DNA of 64,000 nucleotides, taken from the NCBI RefSeq assembly GCF_019303535.1, contig NZ_JACCIU010000002.1, forward strand, positions 186,001-250,000, given 5' to 3'. Source of the DNA: Lactobacillus sp. Sy-1 (GTDB lineage Bacteria; Bacillota; Bacilli; Lactobacillales; Lactobacillaceae). The position numbers and the translations under genes are program-made. Within the stretch, counting starts at the first letter, position 1, and every line of letters begins with the position of its first letter. Shown in pieces: positions 43,435 to 51,928 of the stretch. The notes under the pieces are model-generated. The model was not told the origin of the DNA. It saw only the letters and a list, made by a program, of their open reading frames with translations, and did not search any database.

Positions 43435-44370
43435 GTGGTGATCCGAATTAAAATAATTGATAAAATTGCGGATTCGTTTTCTAAGTATTCAAGCATTATT
43501 AAACGGATTTACGTAGTGCTAATATTAGCATTCGTTGTTTATTCTGTTCATTCCATTTTTGAACAGATTTCTTGGCATAAATTAGTGCGAGCCAGTCACT
43601 TACTATCACCCGGTAGTTTGGTTACGCTCGTAATCTTAGGGGCGCTTTCTATCATCCCAATGATGATCTATGACTTTACCTACACCCGGAAGGTTAAAAT
43701 GGGGATTTCCATGCCGGAATTAATTACCAGTAGTTACGTTATCAATACGTTTACTAACATTGGTGGTTCCGGAGGATTAGTGGGTGCTAGTTTGAGGATT
43801 TTCCTATTTGGGAACGTCCAAGAAAACAATAAAGAGACTGCTAAAATTGTCACTCAAATCGCTCTGTTCACCATGACCGGATTGGTGGTTAATGACATTG
43901 CAGCAATCTTGTTAAACCTAGAACGGTTCGGTTCAGAACCAATTTGGATCAAGACGGTCTGCTTATTGTTCCCACTTTACTTATTAGTTCCGTTCATTGC
44001 GAAGAACGATACGTTGAACCGTCGGGATCTCTTCCATCTTTTGGTGGGATCGACACTAGAATGGGTTTGTTGTCTGGCGTTTTTCATTAGCATCGGGTTT
44101 TTTATGCATATCAACTTCGATGTTCGAGCAGCTTACTTAGGATTGGTGTTTGCCGGAATCGTTGGTGCAATGTCATTAATTCCAGGTGGAATTGGGTCGT
44201 TTGAAGTTGCATTGACTTTTGGGTTGGAACGAGCCGGCATTTCAACCGACATCATTGTCATCTGGGCATTGATTTACCGGATCTGTTACTACTTCATTCC
44301 GTTTATAATTGGAATGGTAATGTTAATTTTTAAGTATCTAGCCAGAAAAAATGCTAAGGTTGCTAATTAG
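43435..44370 (+). CDS. MprF-type flippase domain without a synthase domain
   Basis: The 311-residue protein has eight or so helices with the MprF N-domain pattern: SSYVINTFTNIGGSGGLVGASLR, SLIPGGIGSFEVALTFG and YRICYYFIPFIIGMVML. In MprF this domain flips aminoacylated phosphatidylglycerol, and a C-terminal synthase adds Lys or Ala from tRNA. That C-domain is absent, and the stop is followed by a TPP riboswitch region. It may flip another lipid, or work with a synthase elsewhere. The start is GTG at 43435 or 43438, coupled to the thioesterase gene. Confidence 0.75.
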   Translation: MVIRIKIIDKIADSFSKYSSIIKRIYVVLILAFVVYSVHSIFEQISWHKLVRASHLLSPGSLVTLVILGALSIIPMMIYDFTYTRKVKMGISMPELITSSYVINTFTNIGGSGGLVGASLRIFLFGNVQENNKETAKIVTQIALFTMTGLVVNDIAAILLNLERFGSEPIWIKTVCLLFPLYLLVPFIAKNDTLNRRDLFHLLVGSTLEWVCCLAFFISIGFFMHINFDVRAAYLGLVFAGIVGAMSLIPGGIGSFEVALTFGLERAGISTDIIVIWALIYRICYYFIPFIIGMVMLIFKYLARKNAKVAN

Positions 44371-44452
44371 AAAGTGGTGGTTACCACTTTCTTTTAGTTT
44401 GCTTTCAAAATTAGGTTAATCTATAATAAAAACGTTAATTAAATAATAATTT

Positions 44453-44535
44453 GTCACTAGGGGAGCCATTTGGCTGAGAATTAATTTGACCCTTTGAACT
44501 TGATATCTGGTTAGGACCAGCGAAAGGAAGTTGAC
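44453..44535 (+). promoter_or_regulatory. TPP riboswitch of ylmB-tenA
   Basis: The conserved segments appear in order: AGGGGAGCC, GGCTGAGA, GACCC, GAACTTGATATCTGGTTAG, GACCAGCG and AAGGAAG. It is followed by a terminator at 44565-44601 and the salvage genes, so TPP should repress them. Confidence 0.92.
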
Positions 44536-44564
44536 TTTAAAATCGGTGCTAAAATAGGCTAATT

Positions 44565-44601
44565 AAGGGAATCTTTCTATTAGGAAGGGTTCCCTTTTTA
44601 A
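44565..44601 (+). terminator. Riboswitch terminator before ylmB
   Basis: AAGGGAA...TTC pairs with GGAA...TTCCCTT and is followed by T5, 27 bases before the ylmB start. Confidence 0.8.
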
Positions 44602-44627
44602 ATGGTGATACTTAAGGAGCATTGATA

Positions 44628-45920
44628 ATGCAAGCAGAAATTCTAGCAGTAGTGAACAGTGTTGATGATAATAAGGAACGGTTATTAGAGCTCCTTAGTA
44701 AGTTAGTGGCGTTTCCAACCCCCGCCCCACCCGGCCGGAATTCGGATGCAGCGCAAGCATTTGTTAGCCAGTTTTTAAACCAAAATGGCTTTACAGTGGA
44801 CCAGTGGGATTTGTATCCTCACGACTCAATTGTTGTTGGGACCAAGCAATCCGCAGCTAGTAGCAAGTATCAAAGCCTCATTTTGAACGGCCACATGGAC
44901 GTTGCAGCCATCCAAACGGATGAAAAGTGGCACTCCAACCCGTTTGAATTGGTGCTTCGGGATGGACTAGCAATTGGACGGGGCGTTGCCGATATGAAGG
45001 GGGCATTAGCAGCAATGTTAATGGCGATTCAATTACTGAACGAAGCCCAAGTAGCACTACCAGGAATGCTAAAACTAGAATCTGTGATCGGAGAAGAAAG
45101 TGGTGAAGCCGGGACTTGGGATGCCATCAAACGGGGCCATAAAGCCGACTTTGCGATTGTTGGGGACATCAGTGATTTTCACATTCAAGGACAAGGGGGC
45201 GTCATTACTGGTTGGATTACGATTAAGAGTGACCAGACATTCCATGACGCAACTAGAAGGCAGATGATGAACGCTGGCGGCCACCTCCGCGGTGCTAGTG
45301 CAATCGAAAAGATGATGAAGGTCATTGCCGGGTTAAACGAATTGGAACGTGACTGGGCAATCAATAAGAGTTATCCAGGAGTGGCACCGGGTTCAGATAC
45401 CATTAATCCAGCGGTAATCGAAGGGGGCCGGAATGCAGCTTTTATTGCTGACGAATGTCGACTCTGGGTAACGGTCCATTTCTATCCTAATGAAGACTAC
45501 CAAGAAGTAATTAAGGAGGTTGAAAACCATATTAACCGGGTCGCTAAGGCTGATTTATGGTTGAAGGATCACATGCCAATCTATAAGTGGGGCGGCAAGT
45601 CAATGGTGGAAGACCGTGGTGAAATCTTCCCAGCGCTGGACTTAGCCGCTGATTCTAAACCAGTTGCACTATTAAAGGCTGCTCACTACCAAGTAACTGC
45701 TGATCAAGCAATAGTTGATGTTTCACCTAGCGTTACGGATGGGGGATGGTTTGGGCATGCTAAGATTCCAGCTGCCATTTATGGCCCTGGAACGATTGAC
45801 GAGGCCCACTCGGTCGATGAGGCGATTCAAGTGGACGAACTTGTTAAATACACTAAGGTTTTAATTCAATTTATGTACGAGTGGTTGAACACCAAAAAGG
45901 AGGTTGACGATGAAATTTAG
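44628..45920 (+). CDS. ylmB: YlmB, formylaminopyrimidine deformylase (M20 family)
   Basis: The 430-residue M20 enzyme has LNGHMDVA near residue 88, GRGVADMKGALA near 120, VIGEESGEAGTW near 150 and TIDEAHSVDEAI near 398 for the metal site. The pattern SVTDGGWFGHAKIPAAIYGP matches YlmB of Bacillus. YlmB removes the formyl group from the pyrimidine left by thiamin breakdown, so that TenA can make hydroxymethylpyrimidine. The TPP riboswitch upstream and tenA directly downstream (11-base overlap) support this strongly. The ATG at 44628 follows AAGGAG. Confidence 0.9.
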   Translation: MQAEILAVVNSVDDNKERLLELLSKLVAFPTPAPPGRNSDAAQAFVSQFLNQNGFTVDQWDLYPHDSIVVGTKQSAASSKYQSLILNGHMDVAAIQTDEKWHSNPFELVLRDGLAIGRGVADMKGALAAMLMAIQLLNEAQVALPGMLKLESVIGEESGEAGTWDAIKRGHKADFAIVGDISDFHIQGQGGVITGWITIKSDQTFHDATRRQMMNAGGHLRGASAIEKMMKVIAGLNELERDWAINKSYPGVAPGSDTINPAVIEGGRNAAFIADECRLWVTVHFYPNEDYQEVIKEVENHINRVAKADLWLKDHMPIYKWGGKSMVEDRGEIFPALDLAADSKPVALLKAAHYQVTADQAIVDVSPSVTDGGWFGHAKIPAAIYGPGTIDEAHSVDEAIQVDELVKYTKVLIQFMYEWLNTKKEVDDEI

Positions 45921-46581
45921 TGAGCAATTAGTAACGGAATTAAAGCCAGTTTGGGAGGCCAATCATAACCATCCCTTTGTTAAGGAGTTAGCGGCTGGTA
46001 AGTTAGCGACCAATAAATTTAAATTTTACATGGTCCAAGACTATGTTTATTTAATTGACTATGCTAAGTTGTTTGCCCTGGGGGCATTGAAGGCCAATGA
46101 CCTAACGGTGGAGGGTAAATTTGCGGAGCTGTTAAGTGAGACCCTCAATACTGAAATGGGGCTGCACCGCAGTTATGCTAAGGAATTCGGCATTCGTCCG
46201 CAGGAACTAGCAACCGCTAATCCGACCCCCACAACGCTTAGTTACACTAATTACATGTTATCGGTCGGCCAGAGCGGGGGACTAGATAAGGTCCTAGTAG
46301 CACTGTTGCCATGTATGTGGAGCTACAACCAAATTGGCAAGCAACTAGTGGATACACCCGCTGCCACCCATCCGCTATATTCAAAGTGGGTTGCGATGTA
46401 TGCAGACGATAACTATACGGAGCTAACCAACTGGACGATCGGCCTATTGGATCAAGTTACGGAAGGGCAATCAAAGGGCCAACTAGCTGAATTAACTAAA
46501 ATCTTTTTGAACACAACCCGCTATGAATACTTATTCTGGGATATGGCGTACTACCATCGCGATTGGCCAATAGTTGAATAA
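45910..46581 (+). CDS. tenA: TenA, aminopyrimidine aminohydrolase (TenA_C type)
   Basis: The 223-residue enzyme keeps the TenA_C residues D44 in MVQDYVYLID, C135 in LLPCMWSY and a Glu near 206 in TRYEYLFW. It hydrolyses 4-amino-5-aminomethyl-2-methylpyrimidine to hydroxymethylpyrimidine in thiamin salvage. The ATG at 45910 has AGGAGG 6 bases upstream and lies inside the last codons of ylmB, which indicates translational coupling. A truncated paralogue is at 37617-37748. Confidence 0.94.
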   Translation: MKFSEQLVTELKPVWEANHNHPFVKELAAGKLATNKFKFYMVQDYVYLIDYAKLFALGALKANDLTVEGKFAELLSETLNTEMGLHRSYAKEFGIRPQELATANPTPTTLSYTNYMLSVGQSGGLDKVLVALLPCMWSYNQIGKQLVDTPAATHPLYSKWVAMYADDNYTELTNWTIGLLDQVTEGQSKGQLAELTKIFLNTTRYEYLFWDMAYYHRDWPIVE

Positions 46582-46585
46582 AGAA

Positions 46586-46623
46586 AGGGCGCCTACACTT
46601 TTCAATGTGCGGGCGCCCTTTTA
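46586..46623. terminator. Terminator after tenA
   Basis: AAAGGGCGCC...CAC pairs with GTG...GGGCGCCCTTTT. It lies between tenA and the convergent membrane-protein gene. Confidence 0.85.
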
Positions 46624-46631
46624 GCGATGCC

Positions 46632-47195
46632 TTATTTTTGATCTTTAGAATCCTTTTTTTCAGGAAGGTGGGTTTCTAACCAGTCGATAACCTCGTGGTT
46701 ATTCTTGTGGATTAGGTCCTGCACTTCACTGCGGTTCAGGTGTTTATGCTCTTGAATGAAGTTATTAGTCTTATTGATTAATTCGTTGCTTTCATTTGGG
46801 TGCGCAAAGACATAGTTGAACCATGCCCAGAGGCTAAGATATGCAATAATTGAAAATACGGCAACTAGTGCGTAGTTGTTGTGAACCACCGTTTCTAATG
46901 TGTAAATGGTCCCCACCACGAGCAAGCCCATTTCAACGTTTCTAGTTGATAACACCTTAGTGATGTAGCGGTTAGCAAACCGATACGCAAGCAACCAGGT
47001 AACCACCCAGATAACGTTAATGATCGCCAGATCAATAATGACCCAGAGCCCTGGAAGGCGAGTAGAATTATTATTAACTAATTCAGTAATCTTACTAATT
47101 ACCATTGGCATGATAACCACAATTTCGATTAGTAAGCAAATAACCGTAATCAATTCTGCCTTTCCACGTGGAATAAACCGTTTCTTATCTTTCAT
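46632..47195 (-). CDS. Four-helix membrane protein of unknown function (187 aa)
   Basis: The product has a basic N-terminus and four predicted helices (about 14-35, 50-72, 88-106 and 110-128). The last 60 residues are charged, helical and cytoplasmic (HKHLNRSEVQDLIHKNNHEV) and end in KKDSKDQK. The ATG at 47195 follows GAAGGG. I do not recognise the family. Confidence 0.55.
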   Translation of the reverse strand: MKDKKRFIPRGKAELITVICLLIEIVVIMPMVISKITELVNNNSTRLPGLWVIIDLAIINVIWVVTWLLAYRFANRYITKVLSTRNVEMGLLVVGTIYTLETVVHNNYALVAVFSIIAYLSLWAWFNYVFAHPNESNELINKTNNFIQEHKHLNRSEVQDLIHKNNHEVIDWLETHLPEKKDSKDQK

Positions 47196-47356
47196 AGTAT
47201 AAGATTCCCTTCAGAAATTAATTATTTTTAATAAGAATAGCACAAATAGTCGCATTATGCACTTCGGCTAATTAAATTACTTATAATTTATAATTAGTTA
47301 TTTATAATTGACGTTTCTGATATAATAAGGGTTAGTAATTAAATGGGGTGGTTAAC

Positions 47357-48028
47357 TTGAACCAGAGTCACAATTCAATGCGACTGAGGCTCTTTGCACT
47401 TTTTGCAGGACTCTTTATTGATGCATATGGAAACAGTTTAACAATTATGACCAACAATGGGAACGGAATTTGGACAGCGGTTGCGGTTGAATTTAACCAG
47501 TTGTTTAACATCACAATTCCAGTCACTTTATTTATGTTTGGAATTGCCAACATCATTTTGAACCAGTTTTTGGTTGGCCACTTTGATTGGTGGCGAATCG
47601 TTAGTGGGGTCATTTACATGTTATTTTTTAGTTATTTTATCGATATGTTTAATCGGCTGAACCTAGCATTAGGAATCACTAGGGTGAATGAATGGCTCAG
47701 TTTATTAATATCGGTTTTGGGAATTATATTGATTGGAATTGCAATTTCAGTTTACCAACGGGCCAATATTTTAATGCACCCGAATGATGATACCACCAAT
47801 ATTTTACGCTTTAAGTACTTCAAAGGCAGTGCCATTAAGGCGCAGTTTGCAGATATGGGAATTATTGCAATTATAATTGCGATTTGCTCGATTATTTTAC
47901 GACGGGTAGATGCAATTGGAATCATCACGGTGGTTGGATTTTTCTTATTGGGACCGGTGATTCAAGTTGCGGATCGGATTATATTGCCGAACTTAAAGCA
48001 TAATTTTAGTAAAAATGATCAGGTCTAA
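47357..48028 (+). CDS. YczE/YitT-like membrane protein
   Basis: The TTG at 47357 follows GGGGTGG by about 6 bases. The protein of 223 residues has about six helices. Its first third, RLFALFAGLFIDAYGNSLTI followed by IMTNNGNGIWTAVAVEFNQL, resembles the YczE/YyaS group of integral membrane proteins, of unknown function. It is transcribed alone. The 362 bases downstream hold the Cys leader region. Confidence 0.65.
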   Translation: MNQSHNSMRLRLFALFAGLFIDAYGNSLTIMTNNGNGIWTAVAVEFNQLFNITIPVTLFMFGIANIILNQFLVGHFDWWRIVSGVIYMLFFSYFIDMFNRLNLALGITRVNEWLSLLISVLGIILIGIAISVYQRANILMHPNDDTTNILRFKYFKGSAIKAQFADMGIIAIIIAICSIILRRVDAIGIITVVGFFLLGPVIQVADRIILPNLKHNFSKNDQV

Positions 48029-48128
48029 TTAAAAAAATAATTATTTTTTAGATGGGTTAAAGGATTAACTTTGAAGGCCTGTATTAGTTTTCGGTTATAT
48101 CTAAATTAATTTTAAATTAATTTTTGGG

Positions 48129-48156
48129 TTGACTTTTATAATTTGAGTGCTAATAT
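48129..48156 (+). promoter_or_regulatory. Promoter of the Cys-leader operon
   Basis: TTGACT at 48129-48134 and TAATAT at 48151-48156 with a 16-base spacer put the start near 48163, 31 bases before the leader peptide ATG. Confidence 0.75.
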
Positions 48157-48162
48157 TAATCC

Positions 48163-48365
48163 CAATAACAAACAGGAAAGGGGAGTTACCACTATGAACT
48201 TATATAATTCAAACATGTGCATGTGCAGCTGTAAGTTATCACTGTGTGGTAGCTCCTTTTGGTGCACATAAAATTTGAATTATATTTTTTCAATCATCTT
48301 AATTCAATTGTGCTAGAAAAGAGTCGTCGCCCGGTGTTAAAGGGCTGGCGGCTCTTTTTTTGTTG
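48163..48365 (+). promoter_or_regulatory. Attenuator with mutually exclusive hairpins and a terminator, controlled by a Cys-rich leader peptide
   Basis: Structure A pairs GGAGTTACCAC (48182-48192), which includes the leader ribosome site, with GTGGTAGCTCC (48246-48256). Structure B pairs TATAATTCAAA (48203-48213) with TTTGAATTATA (48274-48284), and ATGTGCA (48215-48221) with TGCACAT (48263-48269). A T-run follows. Structure C pairs TTGAATTA (48276-48283) with TAATTCAA (48300-48307). The final hairpin, AAAGAGTCGTC...GCCC with GGGC...GGCGGCTCTTT (about 48318-48357), is a terminator with T7. A excludes B and B excludes C, as in classical amino acid attenuators. Ribosome stalling at the Cys codons of the leader would choose among them. 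Confidence 0.75.
48194..48271 (+). CDS. Cys-rich leader peptide (25 aa)
   Basis: The ATG at 48194 has AAAGGGGAG upstream at 8 bases, and the frame ends in TAA at 48269-48271. Of 25 residues five are Cys (positions 9, 11, 13, 18 and 24); the central part reads MCMCSCKLSLCG. Such density is far above chance in this AT-rich genome and resembles leader peptides whose translation senses charged tRNA. The peptide overlaps the alternative hairpins described for this region and precedes a terminator and the UroD-like/ABC operon. Confidence 0.8.
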   Translation: MNLYNSNMCMCSCKLSLCGSSFWCT

Positions 48366-48390
48366 TTAAATTTAGAAGGGTGTTGATTAC

Positions 48391-49425
48391 ATGAGTTTAA
48401 GTAACGAAGAAGTTTTAAAGGCGTTTGGGAATGATTACGAATCTGCAGTTCCATTTTCGGTTTGGCATCACTTTAATCCGGATGAACATGTTGAAGCCCG
48501 TGAGGATCCCACCATTTTTAAAAATGATGTTGCAAAGGAACCGCAGTTTGTGGATGCGGTGGATCCGGACTTCATTAAGTTAATGGACGACGGTTATTTT
48601 ACCTATCAGTTTCAAAACGTATCGGATCCGAATGATTTAGCATCCTTGAAAAAAATAACTGAGATTAGTACAGACCATCCCTGGTTGGTTGATCAAAAGC
48701 AGTTATTTGAAGACCAACTGAGCAGTCTAAATCAAAATAAGGTGATTCTCAGCAACGTCTTTTCAGCGGTCTCACTATTCAAGTGGTCACTAGTCCGCGG
48801 ATTACCAAGTACCGAACTAGCATTAGGAGATAAACGATTCGCTGATTTATATACCAAGGATCCTGATACAGTGATTCATGCGTTACGGGTAATCAACCAA
48901 GATATCAAAAAGCAAATTGAAGTTGGCCATCAAGCAGGAGTCAACGGGGTGTTCTTTAGCACTCAAGAAATTCAAGATGATCGAATCGATGAACATTTTT
49001 TTGAAAAGGTGCAAAAACCACTTGATGCAGAGCTAATCGAAACCATCAATCAGGATTTTGACATTGGGGTGTTACATATTTGTGGATTCGATGGCGCCAC
49101 TAATCACCTTCCCTGGTTCGTAGACTACAGTTTACCAGTAGTAAATTGGGCAACAAAGGTGGATGGGTACACGTTAGGGGAAGGCAAACAACTGTTCAAG
49201 GACAAGGTCGTTTTTGGCGGATTGGGAAATACAACTAACGATGTATTATTTAGCGGGACCCAAGCAGAAATTCAATCTGCAGTTGATCGAGTTCTAGATG
49301 AATCGGGGACTACCGGCGTAATTATTGGCTCTGATTGTACGGTGCCCCGCAAAACCCCAGTTGAAAATATCAGGTGGGCTGCAGAAGCGGCCCATACTTA
49401 TCAAGATCGCAAGCAAAACGATTGA
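48391..49425 (+). CDS. UroD-superfamily methyltransferase-like protein, copy 1
   Basis: The 344-residue protein has the uroporphyrinogen-decarboxylase/MtaA fold pattern, with SAVPFSVWHHFNP at the start, PDFIKLMDDGYFTY near 60 and FFSTQEIQDDRI near 188. It carries a zinc-thiolate pattern H229-x-C231 in LHICGFDG and C316 in GSDCTVP. Members with this triad (MtaA, CmuA, MetE-like) move methyl groups to thiols. True UroD lacks it. No haem genes are near. The next gene is a tandem copy. Both lie behind a Cys-sensing leader and before an ABC importer, so a role in sulfur compound use is inferred. Confidence 0.75.
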   Translation: MSLSNEEVLKAFGNDYESAVPFSVWHHFNPDEHVEAREDPTIFKNDVAKEPQFVDAVDPDFIKLMDDGYFTYQFQNVSDPNDLASLKKITEISTDHPWLVDQKQLFEDQLSSLNQNKVILSNVFSAVSLFKWSLVRGLPSTELALGDKRFADLYTKDPDTVIHALRVINQDIKKQIEVGHQAGVNGVFFSTQEIQDDRIDEHFFEKVQKPLDAELIETINQDFDIGVLHICGFDGATNHLPWFVDYSLPVVNWATKVDGYTLGEGKQLFKDKVVFGGLGNTTNDVLFSGTQAEIQSAVDRVLDESGTTGVIIGSDCTVPRKTPVENIRWAAEAAHTYQDRKQND

Positions 49426-49452
49426 TTGGCAAAATTAGATGAGGTGATTTCA

Positions 49453-50487
49453 ATGGCATTAACTAGAAAAGCAGTGTTAGCAGCGTTTAATGATGAATCA
49501 GAAGAACAGGTCCCATTTTCAGTTTGGCATCACTTTAACCCCAATGCGCATACGGTCGCTAAGCTAGACCCGACCATTTTTAAAAATGATGTCGAAAAAG
49601 AGCATGCATACGTAAAGGCAGTCGACTCTGACTTTGTAAAATTAATGGACGATGGTTACTTTACTTACGATTTACAGGGGGTCAGTGATCCTAATGATCC
49701 TGAATCACTTTCCAAGATTGAACCAATTAGTTCTGACAACGAATGGTTACAGGAGCAATATCAACTAGTGACCGACCAAATTGCTGGAATTGACAGTGAC
49801 CGACTAGTGTTTACAAACGTATTTTCAGCCGTAACCGTTCTGAAGTGGGAATTAGCGTTGACCCGTCCCGGAAAGGACACGAGCGTTGCCAACCAGGTCT
49901 TTGCTGATTTGTATACTAAGCATCCCGAGGTAGTTACCAACGCCCTTAAGGTCATTAACCAAGACATTATTAAACAAATTAAGGTTGGTAAGCAAGCGGG
50001 AGTTGACGGCGTATTCTTTAGCACCCAGGAAATTCAAGACGATCGAATTGATCAACAGTTCTTTAATGACGTTCAAAAGCAACTGGACCTAGAACTAATT
50101 GACGTGATCAATGCTAACTTTGAGTTTGGCATCTTACACGTCTGTGGGCACAACGGGGCTGAAAACCACCTCCCCTGGTTTACTGATTATGACCTCCCAG
50201 TTGTTAACTGGGCGACCGATATTGATGGGTACTCGCTCTCAGCTGGGAAGGAACTATTTCATAATAAGGTGGTACTAGGGGGATTGGGCAGCACTGCTAA
50301 GGACGTCCTTTACAGTGGTAGCCAGGAACAAATTCAAGCTAAGGTAGACCAACTAATTGCTGATGCGGGGACAACTGGCGTAATTATCGGAGCTGATTGT
50401 ACCCTTCCTGCCGACACTCCGGAAGACCATATTCGATGGGCTAGCGAAGCTGCTCATTCATACTTAAAGAGACAGGGGGTTAAGTAA
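49453..50487 (+). CDS. UroD-superfamily methyltransferase-like protein, copy 2
   Basis: From the ATG at 49453 (GAGGTG 6 bases upstream) the protein has exactly 344 residues, like copy 1. It aligns with it end to end: PFSVWHHFNPNAH, FVKLMDDGYFTY, GVFFSTQEIQDDRID, H229/C231 in LHVCGHNG and C316 in GADCTLP. The copies differ at many positions, so the duplication is old and the two probably have distinct roles or form a heterodimer. Its stop overlaps the ATPase start (TAATG). Confidence 0.75.
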   Translation: MALTRKAVLAAFNDESEEQVPFSVWHHFNPNAHTVAKLDPTIFKNDVEKEHAYVKAVDSDFVKLMDDGYFTYDLQGVSDPNDPESLSKIEPISSDNEWLQEQYQLVTDQIAGIDSDRLVFTNVFSAVTVLKWELALTRPGKDTSVANQVFADLYTKHPEVVTNALKVINQDIIKQIKVGKQAGVDGVFFSTQEIQDDRIDQQFFNDVQKQLDLELIDVINANFEFGILHVCGHNGAENHLPWFTDYDLPVVNWATDIDGYSLSAGKELFHNKVVLGGLGSTAKDVLYSGSQEQIQAKVDQLIADAGTTGVIIGADCTLPADTPEDHIRWASEAAHSYLKRQGVK

Positions 50488-51233
50488 TGGCGCTTTTACA
50501 AGTTGATAATTTGAAAAAATCATTCAATAACAAGACCGTTTTAAAGGGGGTTAACCTACAAATCGATAAGGGGGACGTGGTTGCAATCATCGGCCCCAGT
50601 GGTTCTGGGAAAACTACTTTTTTGAAAAGTATTAATCTATTAGAACAGCCTGATAGCGGCACCCTCAAACTAAATGATGACCAGCTCGACTTTAGTAAGG
50701 TTACCCCCGCTGAAAAGTTAAAAATTAGACGGAAAATTGCAATGGTGTTTCAAAACTACGCCCTGTTTAAAAATAAGACCGCATTGGAAAACATTACCGA
50801 AGGTTTAATTTATGGGCGAAACGTTAGCAAGGACCAAGCGACCCAGCGGGCTAATAAGGAGTTGGCTGCCGTAGGGTTATTGGATAAGCAGGATTTTTAT
50901 CCCGCTCAGTTATCCGGGGGACAACAACAAAGAATTGGGATTGCCCGGGCAACGGCTTTGGATCCTGAAATCATTTTATTCGATGAACCCACCTCGGCAC
51001 TAGATCCCGAATTAGTGGGAACCGTAGTTGATGATATTGATAAGTTAGCTCGAAATGGTCAAACGATGATTGTGGTCACCCACTTAATTTCGTTCGCTAG
51101 GCGGGTTGCGAATAAGGTGATTTTCTTTGAAGACGGAAATGTTTTAGCATTTGGATCCCCTGAAGATATTTTAGACCACCCCAAGAACGAACGAATCAAA
51201 CAGTTCTTATCTGCGATATCTAAGGATCATTAA
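50487..51233 (+). CDS. Amino acid-type ABC importer ATPase
   Basis: The 248-residue ATPase has Walker A GPSGSGKTT near residue 34, signature LSGGQQQRIGIARA near 144, Walker B EIILFDEPTSALDPELVG near 163 and a switch His in VVTHL near 198. This is the polar amino acid (GlnQ/TcyC) subgroup. It starts inside the stop of the second UroD-like gene and is followed by two permeases and a binding protein. Cystine or another sulfur compound is the likely cargo from the Cys leader. Confidence 0.88.
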   Translation: MALLQVDNLKKSFNNKTVLKGVNLQIDKGDVVAIIGPSGSGKTTFLKSINLLEQPDSGTLKLNDDQLDFSKVTPAEKLKIRRKIAMVFQNYALFKNKTALENITEGLIYGRNVSKDQATQRANKELAAVGLLDKQDFYPAQLSGGQQQRIGIARATALDPEIILFDEPTSALDPELVGTVVDDIDKLARNGQTMIVVTHLISFARRVANKVIFFEDGNVLAFGSPEDILDHPKNERIKQFLSAISKDH

Positions 51234-51244
51234 GGAGGTTAGGG

Positions 51245-51910
51245 ATGAATTTATTTGTAATTATTAAGAGTTTGCTAGCTGGCCTCCCCAACACCGTTTT
51301 GATTCTAGTGATTTCTTTTCTGTTATCCAGTATCATTGGACTCCTCGTGATGTGGATATCACTTCAAGATGACCGTGTTTCAAGAGGGGTGGCTAGGCTG
51401 TACACTGGGTTATCGCGGGGAACGCCACCACTGCTGATGTTATTGTTATCCTACTATGAACTCCCGAAACTATTACAATTTGTCGGGATTAACGCTCAAG
51501 ATTGGAGCAAGAACCTCTTTGCAATTTTCGGCTTAGCGGTAGGCTTCGGTGGCTACATGGGTGAAGTATTCCGCGCCGCCTTTGAATCCGTGGACCAGAG
51601 TCAATTTGAAGCCGCTTATGCTGTGGGGATGCAACGTAAGGACGTGTTAAAGGAAATCATCTTACCACAGGTATTTCAAATTGCCCTGCCGAACATTCAA
51701 AATATGTTCCTTGATTTCTTAAAGGCTTCCTCATTGGTGTATGTAATTGGAATTTCAGATATGTATCGCAATGCCACTAACCTGGCCAATGTGCATCAAG
51801 GGGTGTTTCAGTTACAGATCTTCATTGTGCTAGGCCTAATTTACTGGCTAATTACGATTTTCTTCGAATACCTATTTAAACTGTACATTAAGAAAAATAC
51901 CTATATCTAG
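51245..51910 (+). CDS. Amino acid-type ABC importer permease, subunit 1
   Basis: The 221-residue protein has about five helices and the HisM-type EAA loop SVDQSQFEAAYAVGMQRKDV near residue 116. TGLSRGTPPLLMLLLSYY precedes it. The permease belongs to the polar amino acid class. AAGGAGG precedes the ATG. The second permease follows after 18 bases. Confidence 0.87.
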   Translation: MNLFVIIKSLLAGLPNTVLILVISFLLSSIIGLLVMWISLQDDRVSRGVARLYTGLSRGTPPLLMLLLSYYELPKLLQFVGINAQDWSKNLFAIFGLAVGFGGYMGEVFRAAFESVDQSQFEAAYAVGMQRKDVLKEIILPQVFQIALPNIQNMFLDFLKASSLVYVIGISDMYRNATNLANVHQGVFQLQIFIVLGLIYWLITIFFEYLFKLYIKKNTYI

Positions 51911-51928
51911 AAGGGAGGGAACTTTAAG

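Noticed and set aside
48391-50487. True uroporphyrinogen decarboxylase (haem synthesis)
   Set aside because: There are two tandem copies with an HxC...C metal pattern, no haem genes nearby, and the operon is linked to an amino acid importer.
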